Source of the DNA: Candidatus Zhuqueibacterota bacterium | Lineage (GTDB): Bacteria > Zhuqueibacterota > QNDG01 | Direction: 5' to 3' | NCBI GenBank assembly: GCA_003645915.1 | Contig: QNDG01000119.1 | Location: forward strand, 1-6,018 | Length of the DNA stretch: 6,018 nt | In this document: one piece after another, positions 1 to 6,018 of the stretch | How positions within the stretch are numbered: position 1 is the stretch's first letter | Layout of the letters: the number at the start of each line of letters is the position of its first letter | The notes under the pieces: model-generated | Databases searched by the model: none | Told to the model about the DNA's origin: nothing | What the model saw: the letters and a program-made list of their open reading frames with translations, nothing else | Position numbers and translations under genes: made by a program

Positions 1-3000
1 GCTTTAATTTCCTGATCAACCAGAATCCGGACAATCTGTCCCAGTGTATTGTAAATAACAAGCTTTACAGCACCTCTTTTGGGAACACTGTAATTTATTG
101 TTGTTTCCGGATTAAACGGATTCGGGTAGTTCTGGTTCAGCATAAAACTTACAGGACCCAGGGGGATACCTTCGCTCTCTGATTTAATAAATTCTTCTGA
201 CCCCGCAACGACTTTAAATATTCTGGAATTTGAATTTCTGTCTTCAGGCGTAAAACTAATCTGTCCGGTTTCTGACAACTCAACAGAAGTGCCTTCGAAA
301 ACATTAAACAAATAAACAGACCATTCTTCCGGAATTTGTGACTTAATGTCCCATGTTAAAGAAATTTTACCATCGCAATTTTCGGACTTCAGATTTAAAT
401 ACCATACATATCCTTCTTTGCCCGGACTTTTTATATCAGCTGCATAAATTCCTTTTACTGCTGTCTCAGTATCAGATCCTACAGTAAGCCGTACATAAGA
501 TTCTCCCACAGCAGGAGGTTTGTACCTGTCAAAAATATCCAGACCGTTACTGGCTCCGTTCTTTACACCGACATAATTATCCATATCTTTAAGCTGATCT
601 GTCTGTGCTGAAAATTTAACCAGCCATGAATCCTCTTCGTCAAACTCAAATAATCCTCCTTTTACAGTTTTCTGCATAGATTCGTCTGCTTTCTTGGGAG
701 GTATCAGCAAAACTTCAGTCTCATTGTTCCTGTTTAATATCCAGTAACCTTTCCAGGGTTTAAGTACCGGATAATCCATCTGAGCTCCATTAACAGAATC
801 ATAATACCACAAAGTACTTATCGACTCAGAAGATCTGGAGCAGTCGTTCCAGTTCACATCAAAATTAAAAGGAGAACCTATCATGTTCCAACCGGGATTA
901 ATTTCCATTGCATAAGCAGAATCAGTAGTTACGGTCTTTCCGCCACCTACATCAAAAGTAACATCTCTATCTGTAATAATCCAGAAGGCTCTTCCCGGTG
1001 AAAAATCAAAAATATTCTTGTCTGCAGAATGACTGTATTCCACATACTCCTCTCTCTCTCTGTGCCACCAGAAAAGCTTCCATCTGTAAGGATTAAAAAC
1101 TCCGAAATCATCCTCAAAAACCGCCTCTACACTTGTGGAATCAAGTTTGAAAGGTACAGATACCATTCGGAATGCCCGGGCTCTTATTCTTTGCTGTGAA
1201 TCAACTTTAATAAATTTTAAAGGAACGCCAACAGGATTATTTTCCGGATCTGCCATTGGTGCTGTAAATTTATTATTATTTCCATATACAACTGACACGT
1301 AATACTCAAGGCCTGTCAAAGACTGATTTTGTCCTGGAATTAAAGCCGTATATGTTGAATCATTCAGTTTTGAAGCTTTAACCTTGGTATATACTTTTTC
1401 TCCTGAATTTCTGTAATGAACAATTACACTGTCCTTATTTGCTTCTATACTTACAGGAACATGAATATAAATTGTAAAATCCTGTTGAAAAACCGGCTCT
1501 GCAGGAGACAATGAATCCACCTTTACACCGACATCTATAAAATTAAATTCCCATCTCATACGCACTATATCGGAAACTCTCAGTTCATCAAATAATCCGG
1601 TATAGTAGCCGGAAAGATTACCTTCGCTGTTGTACGATGCTCCTATATAGAGAGGAGATTTAATTGAAACAAGATCAGTATTTATCTTGCTCTTTGACCA
1701 CATCTCAGTTCCGTCAATAAAAAGCTTTCCTGTCTCATTATCAAGATTTGAATAGGAAAATGCCAGATGATGCCACACATCGTCATTAACCCTGATTCCT
1801 CCTTCTGCAAAACCCGAAACAGCCACCTTCCCCTCTCCGTTTATTGATATTTTCAAATCAGGCTCGTGGTTTTCGGCTCCCATTGACAAGATTGTCTGAG
1901 ATACAGTATCTGTTTTAAAATAGAATTCAATAGTAAAACTCTGTTTTGACAAATCAAAATCAAGCAAACTTGACGAAGGCACCTGAACATAATCATTTAC
2001 TCCGTCAAACTGCAGGCCCGAACCTCTTCCGAGATATCCTGCAGTACGCAAAGCACCATTATGAATCTGACCATCGTATTTATTCTCAGTGGAGTCGTAA
2101 ACAGTACTTCCTGAAGTCTCTTCGAATCTGTAGAGAGCTATAGTATGTGAATCCAGAACTGGCGCACCAATCGGACGACCCTGCGCACAGCTTCCTGTAA
2201 CCACAATTCTTACGCTTGGTTTGTTTTTGTCGTTAGTATAAAATATCACAGAACCTGTATCATCACCCACTACCTGAGGGTTATACACGATTGATAATAG
2301 TTTACTTTTTAACCCGTTCAGCAGAAAAGACGTTTCTGATACTGAATAAGAATTATTTGTTACTGTAAATTCGGAAATATACAGATCCTGATCTCCAAGA
2401 TTTGATATCAGTACCGGAAGTGACCTGGTCTGCCCTAAAAGAACAGTTGAGAAATCAAGAATGGTTGAAGAGACAGAAAGCTCTCTCGGCAGCACATTAA
2501 GTTCCCACGACTGCCTGAAAACCCTTGAAAGTCTTAATTCATCCACACATCCGTTAAAAAATCCGTCAATTCCTGCTCTGGAACCAACATATAAACTATC
2601 AGTCCCGCCGGTCTGAAGAGTGTCGGAAAATACCAGGCTGTCAACAGGTTCGTCGTTTAATGTAAGGAAAATCTTCTGGCTGTTCCATAACAGTGCTGCA
2701 CTGTACCACTGACCTGTTTTAAGCGTATCAAGATCATTTGAAGTTATTTCATGCTTCTGTCCTGTTTTATCCCAGAAACTCCCTACAAGTCCTTTTTGCA
2801 CATCAATTGATACGGAAATTCTCGGATGAGAATCTGAGCCGATAAAAAACAATGTTGAGCTTGTCAGCGGCTTTTTATTTATTGCAAACCATATCTCCGC
2901 TGTAAAGGAACGGGACGAAATAAAATCTCCCGAAACAGGAAATACCATGTAACCTGTTTTCCCGTCTAAACTTGCACAGTTTCCGAATCTTCCTGAAGTA

Positions 3001-6000
3001 CCAATTGTCACACTTCCATCATTTCCACGAACAAATCCATTGCTGCTGTTTGATGATGAGTCCGGCACAGTTGTTCCGCTGAAGCTGGTAAAATGGTACA
3101 ATGCAGAAGTAAAAATATCATTTGCATAACTTCCCTGCTCTTCCTGCGCAAGACCTGTACCGTACAAAGAGACTTTTAATACAGGCCAGAAAGGATCATT
3201 TGTATTCATGGATAATTCAGCCTCGTAATCCTGACCGAGTTTAGGAATAAAAGTTATTTGCAGCATTTCACTTTTACCCGGCGGAATACGCCTTTCTGTT
3301 ACAGGAACAGTAAAAATTTCCGATAAAGAAGACGCAATATTTGTTATATCCAATGTATCAATTCCGGGATTTTTAATTGTCAGCACCAGAGTTCTCTCGC
3401 CTGGAAGTACAACATTACCAAAATGTAACGAAGTTGAATCAACCTGAACTCTTGCCATACCTACATTAAATTCCCATTGACGTCTTGCCACATTTGAAAT
3501 TCTTACTTCATCGATATAGCCTGATATTGGTTCACTGCCAAGATAAGAATTTCCAAAATACAGGGGCACTGTATCATACGATCCTTTTCTGCTGCCCTTT
3601 ATCGGTTGATTTACCTTTGCTGCATCAAGTTGTGTTCCGTTTATATATAATCGAAGTGAATCTCTGTCAAGCACAATTGCAGAATGATACCACTGCTCTT
3701 TCTGAATACCACTTGTTGTAACAGATACTTCCTGCCCGTCCTGGTAAAAAACACGACCTATTAAGTTCTGATTATCAACTGCCAGATCAAACTGCATTCC
3801 GTTTGCATTACCTCTGCTGATTAAAGATCTTCTGCCCGGGACATTATCTGCAAGATAAAACCATAATTCCGCAGTCAAACCTCCCCATTCAGGCCCGATA
3901 AACTGCCCTTGTGAAGGCGTAATTACACACACATCATTCTGGCCGTCAAAGCTAAGCGCTTTATCTCCAAACTTACTGTTGTATGTTCTTGTTGCAGGGG
4001 TCCATATACCGTTCATGTTGTTGCCGGAATAATCAAAAACCTGATTTGAACCGTCAGTTTCTTCAAAATGATAAAGTCCCACTGTAAAATCATCTGTAAT
4101 ATACGAGCCCGCAGGCAGGGTCTCTATAGCGTCCCCCTGAAGGAGGACTTCATATCTCGGATAAGTGGGATCACTGCTGACAATTACTAATTTTGAATTA
4201 AGAGATCCTATTGTTACCGGAGAATATTTTAACCATACGGCAGTATCCTTACCTGCAGGAACATAAAAATTCATTGAGGGAATAACTTTCGGATCAACAT
4301 TAACAAGTGTTGTTTTTGAATACACACTGTCAACTGTCAGAGACTGTGTTCCAGGATTACTTATCTTCAGCATTAGCTCTCTGTTGCTTCCCCTCAGAAC
4401 ATTACCGAATCTTACTGTATCATTTTTAACTGTTACTCTCGACTGATTTACATTATATTCCCACGACTGTCTTGCCACGCCTCTTGATATTCTTACTTCA
4501 TCTATGTAGCCGTTTAAAGCCGCATCTCCTGTAGCACTGGCGCCTATTGCCAAAGGCTCGGAAACAGTATTGTAAAGGGTTGAATGCAAAAGAGCTGCAT
4601 CTCTCTGAACGCTGTTAATATAGAGACGCAGAGAATCACTGTCCCATGTCATTGCCACATGATACCATTGATCAACATTAATATTGTCACTGTTTCCGCT
4701 TTTTACTGTAATTGTTTTTCCTTCAGATGTCCATACAATACCGTAAATACCAAGGTCTCCGTAAGCATTGGAAGGCTGAAATCCCAGTTCATACTGACGT
4801 GTGCCTGAAGAGTAATCCCCTCTTCTCATAAGAACATATTTTGACTGCGGTTTTTGAATCATTTTGAACCACATCTCAATTGTAAAAGGAGTATCATGGA
4901 AATCATGAAAAGCTGTTGCATCAATAACAACTCTGCTGCTGGACACACCGTCAAATTTAAAGCTTGTTCCAAACACTGCGTCTGTTTCTCCGGTATGTAC
5001 TCCTCCGAAAATAGCTGCATTTAAATTTTGTCCCGACGCGTCCTGAGCAGTCTGAGCAGCAGGAGCCTCGTCAAAATGGTACAAACCTCTTGCAAAAATA
5101 TCATTTTCATAAGGGGATTTATTATTAAAAGAATGATTTACACCTGTTAAAGAAAGATAAACTGTTGTATCTGCATTTGTCTTGACTGTTGCAGTTGTCG
5201 GATAATTTTCATCAGGCGGTACATCCTGAGTAGGTGTAAAATAACAGACAACTCTGTGTGTGTCCCCCGGAGCCACTTGAAAGCTTGTTTCGCTGAATGA
5301 ATATTCAACCATACCCAAAGATATACCGGTAATTTTAAGAAGAGTTGTACCTGTATTCTTTACCCAGAGTATCTTAGGTCTTGATTTATCTTGCGGAACA
5401 GGCCCGAAATTAAGAGTAGTAGGCCATATGTAAACCGCAGGTTTTATTTTGCTTTCAAATAAAAATGAGCCGTCTTCCCCGTTTGCCACACCAATATAAT
5501 CACCGCTTACTGCAAGTCCCCTCGCTCTTCCTCCGGTATCATAATATCCGACTTCAGTATATTGTCCCGCAGTGGAGAAATCATATATTTTCAGCCCTTT
5601 GTCTTTTTCAGAAATGTACAGAGCCTTTCCTTCAGCGTAAATTCCTGTACAATACCCTGAGGTTGATACATTTTGACTGTTATTTGTCAATAAATTCCAT
5701 ACAATAAATCCGTATTGTCCGTTAGCCGCAAAAAGAGTATCTCCGGAAAGAAATACATCAACAGCCTGAATATTACCTGTAGTCATTGATTTCTCAAGGG
5801 AAAGAACTCCCTGGTCAGATACCTGATAAACATACAAGCCTGTAGAATCTGCAACTGCAAGTCTGGTTCCGTCAAAAGAAACACCTATTGCATTACCCGG
5901 TGTATCCTGTTCCGATATCTGAAAAATTGTTCCAGTTATATTAATAACTTTTACGCCATCCTGACCGCATGCAATAAATGCAAAGGAACTACCACCCACT

Positions 6001-6018
6001 GCACCGAGGTCAACATCA
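1..6018 (-). CDS. Giant multi-domain secreted surface protein with T9SS sorting signal (partial at both ends)
   Basis: One minus-strand frame is open from 6017 to 3 (2005 codons, no stop). It enters from the right edge and leaves at the left edge, so the start codon, signal peptide and stop codon are outside the window. Domain order: beta-propeller repeats (residues 1-189), four alternating ASH-like Ig and LamG-like jellyroll pairs (190-1493), an Fn3/Ig-like domain (1494-1598), a duplicated Trp-rich module (1599-1774), a beta-rich region (1775-1950) and a T9SS type A sorting domain starting near residue 1960. Cysteines are few (about nine) and there is no internal membrane segment, which suits an exported protein. 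In the families recognised, LamG domains bind glycans or proteins and the sorting domain directs export across the outer membrane. I see no catalytic motif, so an adhesin, ligand-binding or structural surface role is inferred. The reading frame and secreted nature are secure; the specific function is unknown. Confidence 0.95.
3..167 (-). other. T9SS type A C-terminal sorting domain (start only)
   Basis: After a short linker (IPLGPVSF) the sequence reads FMLNQNYPNPFNPETTINY, then SVPKRGAVKLVIYNTLGQIV, reaching the window edge at residue 2005. The 'NYPNPFNPxTxIxYxxP ... VxLxIYNxLGQxV' pattern is the Por_Secre_tail/type A sorting signal. It directs export through the type IX secretion system and is normally cleaved, often with attachment to surface lipopolysaccharide. 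About 46 residues are visible; the remaining 30-45, including the usual 'SGxYxYxL' segment and the stop codon, should lie just beyond the left edge. Confidence 0.93.
168..695 (-). other. Beta-rich region between the Trp-rich module and the sorting domain
   Basis: Residues 1775-1950. It begins with an acidic stretch (GGLFEFDEEDSWLVKFSA), includes DNYVGVKNGASNGLDIFDR and KPPAVGESYVRL, then GYVWYLNLKSENCDGKISL, EEWSVYLFNV and SRIFKVVAGS. Patterns such as 'D..N..G...GAS.G.D..D...PP' and 'P..W.v.L.d' recur in the pre-sorting-signal region of Ignavibacteria/Calditrichota-like T9SS cargo proteins. It is probably a beta-sandwich that positions the sorting domain. Family not identified with certainty. 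Confidence 0.55.
696..1223 (-). other. Duplicated Trp-rich module upstream of the sorting domain
   Basis: Residues 1599-1774 contain two related halves. Half A opens with FRMVSVPFKLD (near 1172), has a Trp-rich stretch YRWKLFWWHREREEY, and reaches PGRAFWIIT (998-972 region). Half B opens with GWNMIGSPFNFD (near 893), has STLWYYDS, and reaches KPWKGYWIL (758-735). Each half therefore runs from an 'M[VI][GS][VS]PF' strand to a 'G[RY][AF/W]...WI' strand after a turn. Comparable 'PGWNLIGxPF' segments occur ahead of T9SS signals in FCB-group surface proteins, but I cannot name a family. No catalytic motif is seen. Confidence 0.6.
1224..1538 (-). other. Fn3/Ig-like domain after the LamG array
   Basis: Residues 1494-1598. 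It starts with VGVKVDSLSPAEPVFQQDF, followed by alternating strands FTIYIHVPVSI, SVIVHYRNSGEKVYTKVKA, STYTALIPGQ and GLEYYVSVVYGNNN, and ends near ENNPVGVPLKF. The 'D.V.VHYR..G...Y..v......YTA.IP......GLEYYV' pattern is that of small Fn3/Ig-like beta-sandwiches often found in exported proteins of Ignavibacteria-like bacteria. The fold is inferred from pattern; no function beyond spacing or presentation can be read. Confidence 0.6.
1539..2159 (-). other. LamG-like jellyroll domain 4
   Basis: Residues 1287-1493. Landmarks: IALYRFEETSGSTVYDST, GLQFDGVNDYVQVP, FTIEFYFKT, VWHHLAFSYSN, GKLFIDGTE, SPLYIGAS and GLFDELRVSDIVRMRWEF. This is a close match to the LamG-like jellyroll consensus, including 'FDGxNDYVxV' and 'WHHLAF'. 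It ends the tandem array; the segment after it is not an ASH domain. Confidence 0.9.
2190..2492 (-). other. ASH-like Ig domain 4 (divergent)
   Basis: Residues 1176-1276. Landmarks: STILDFSTVLLGQTRSLPV, ISNLGDQDLYISEF, SIVYNPQVVGDDTGSVIFY, TNDKNKPSVRIVVTGSC. The usual 'FGxV' is 'FSTV' and 'NPG/NTG' is 'NLG', but strand spacing and the closing 'TNDxxxPxxxxxVxG' match the family. It is followed by a short linker (CAQGRPIGAP) before LamG domain 4. Confidence 0.78.
2493..3128 (-). other. LamG-like jellyroll domain 3 (divergent)
   Basis: Residues 964-1175. It keeps ALYHFTSFSGTTVPDSSS, CASLDGKTGYMVF, FTAEIWFAI, QWYSAALLW, DSLYVGSR and GCVDELRLSRVFRQSWEL, so the fold is recognisable. It departs from its siblings at several signposts: FDG is LDG, the second position after QWY is S in place of H, and the 'LYING' strand is replaced by IFLTLNDEP. 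This suggests altered or lost ligand contacts while the scaffold is retained (inference). Confidence 0.82.
3153..3461 (-). other. ASH-like Ig domain 3
   Basis: Residues 853-955. Landmarks: STSLHFGNVVLPGERTLVL, IKNPGIDTLDITNI, RIPPGKSEMLQITFIPK, NTNDPFWPVLKVSLYGTG. This is the most canonical of the four choice-of-anchor D domains: it keeps LxFGxV, NPGxxxLxI, PPGxS, FxP, TNDP and the closing LxGTG. It separates LamG domains 2 and 3. Confidence 0.87.
3462..4094 (-). other. LamG-like jellyroll domain 2
   Basis: Residues 642-852. Landmarks: GLYHFEETDGSNQVFDYSG, ALSFDGQNDVCVI, LTAELWFYL, QWYHSAIVLDRDSLRLYING, VPLYFGNS and GYIDEVRISNVARRQWEF. It follows the same strand order as domain 1 and also keeps the 'FEETDGSxxxDYSGNxxNG' opening typical of bacterial LamG-like repeats. 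It is the copy closest to the family consensus together with domain 4. Confidence 0.9.
4128..4448 (-). other. ASH-like Ig domain 2
   Basis: Residues 524-630. It contains VRFGNVLRGSNRELMLKI, then SNPGTQSLTVDSV, FYVPAGKDTAVWLKYSP and SSDPTYPRYEVLLQGDA. It keeps the LxFGxV opening, the NPGxxxLxV strand and the closing 'V.L.G' strand. Compared with domain 1 it has the 'SSDP' turn before the final strand that is frequent in this family. It joins LamG domains 1 and 2 with no long linker. Confidence 0.82.
4449..5108 (-). other. LamG-like jellyroll domain 1
   Basis: Residues 304-523. Landmarks in order: GLYHFDE at the first strand, FKFDGVSSSRVVI, FTIEMWFKM, QWYHVAMTWDSDSLRLYIN, EPLAIGAS, and a closing GYIDEVRISRGVARQSWEY. 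These are the usual signposts of the concanavalin A-like/LamG jellyroll (Laminin_G_3-like): a 'FDG' strand, an 'F[ST]xExWF' strand, a 'W[YH]Hxa' strand followed by 'LYING', and 'DEVRIS' at the end. At about 220 residues it is near the usual size. Family members bind glycans or proteins, often with calcium; the ligand here is unknown. Confidence 0.88.
5139..5450 (-). other. ASH-like Ig domain 1 (choice-of-anchor D type)
   Basis: Residues 190-293. It opens with TTLNFGPVP, continues with WVKNTGTTLLKITGI and a hydrophobic core ending in VVCYFTPTQ, and closes with YLSLTGV. The pattern 'LxFGxV ... VKNTGxxxLxI ... F.V.PG ... V.F.P ... L.G.' is that of ASPM-SPD2-Hydin/choice-of-anchor D beta-sandwiches, common in tandem in bacterial surface proteins. 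It links the propeller to the first jellyroll and is the first of four such domains. Likely a structural spacer. Confidence 0.8.
5451..6017 (-). other. Beta-propeller region, five LVIVD/WD-like repeats (partial)
   Basis: Residues 1-189 hold five copies of a roughly 40-residue pattern. Each copy has a hydrophobic strand, a turn rich in G, D or N, and a second strand ending in an aromatic or hydrophobic residue: FAFIACGQDGVKVI (13-25), LAVADSTGLYVY (53-64), LFAANGQYGFIVW (95-107), LYISEKDKGLKIYD (133-146) and IGVANGEDGSFLF (175-187). Spacing is 38-42 residues. This resembles LVIVD-type repeats of bacterial surface beta-propellers. A closed propeller usually needs six to eight blades, so one or more blades probably lie beyond the right edge. 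Such propellers usually mediate binding; no catalytic residues are evident. Confidence 0.75.

Larger units (their letters stand above)
1539..5450 (-). repeat. Four tandem ASH-LamG coding units
   Basis: ASH domains begin at residues 190, 524, 853 and 1176, a period of 334, 329 and 323 residues (about 1 kb of DNA each). Each unit is one ASH-like Ig domain plus one LamG jellyroll. The repeat is obvious in protein but diverged in DNA: only short stretches are similar, for example around 3461-3487 and 4449-4475 where the 'VARxxWEFNV' joint is encoded. This indicates old duplication followed by divergence, not recent copy-number change. Confidence 0.85.

Noticed and set aside
1048..1062. Purine/pyrimidine tract as a regulatory element
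   Set aside because: It is in frame within a continuous coding sequence far from either end of the gene, so a promoter or operator role has no support.
696..1223. Catalytic domain (for example glycosidase or peptidase) in the Trp-rich region
   Set aside because: Aromatic richness suggested carbohydrate processing, but I found no catalytic motif such as HExxH, GxSxG or a spaced acid pair in a recognisable fold.
1946..2143. Plus-strand open frame of 65 codons
   Set aside because: It lies antisense to the conserved start of LamG domain 4 (the FDGVNDYVQVP region). Its translation has no recognisable domain, and the minus-strand frame explains the sequence fully.
3485..3721. Plus-strand open frame of 78 codons
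   Set aside because: Antisense to LamG domain 2, covering its LYING and DEVRIS strands. The product is a His/Leu/Cys-rich string without a plausible fold.
4584..4808. Plus-strand open frame of 74 codons
   Set aside because: Antisense to LamG domain 1, including QWYHVAMTW. The Cys-rich translation is a by-product of the opposite strand's codons.
1539..5450. Recent tandem DNA duplication or recombination-prone repeat array
   Set aside because: The four units match in protein pattern and spacing, but the DNA is too diverged, with only short similar stretches, to be a recent or actively recombining array.
5465..5707. Plus-strand open frame of 80 codons
   Set aside because: Antisense to propeller blades four and five; no recognisable protein and no reason for a separate gene inside the coding frame.

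Overview
The whole window lies inside one very large protein-coding gene on the minus strand. Reading from position 6017 down to 3 gives 2005 consecutive codons without a stop, and the gene runs off both ends, so neither its start nor its stop codon is here. Residue numbers below count from the codon at 6017-6015 (residue 1) to 5-3 (residue 2005). I see no second gene, RNA gene, mobile element, CRISPR array, promoter or terminator. The short plus-strand open frames are antisense shadows of this gene.

The protein looks like a secreted, cell-surface, multi-domain protein built almost entirely of beta-structure. From N- to C-terminus (right to left in the window) it has: part of a beta-propeller of about 40-residue LVIVD/WD-like repeats (5451-6017); four tandem units, each an ASH-like Ig domain ('choice-of-anchor D' type) followed by a LamG-like concanavalin-type jellyroll (1539-5450); a small Fn3/Ig-like domain (1224-1538); a tryptophan-rich module made of two related halves (696-1223); a further beta-rich region (168-695); and the beginning of a C-terminal type IX secretion (T9SS) sorting domain with the motif NYPNPFNPET (3-167), cut by the left edge.

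The NYPNPFNPET-type sorting signal, the choice-of-anchor/LamG architecture and the moderately AT-rich codon use point to the FCB (Fibrobacteres-Chlorobi-Bacteroidetes) superphylum. This spelling of the signal is more typical of Ignavibacteria, Calditrichota, Marinimicrobia or KSB1-like lineages than of classical Bacteroidetes. That placement is inference from motif style, not from a marker gene.

No catalytic domain is visible. The likeliest role is an exported adhesin, carbohydrate- or matrix-binding protein, or structural surface scaffold, moved through the outer membrane by the T9SS and possibly anchored after removal of the C-terminal signal. The most noteworthy points are the regular roughly 330-residue ASH-LamG period with a conserved joint after each jellyroll, and the internally duplicated module before the sorting domain, which I cannot assign to a named family.
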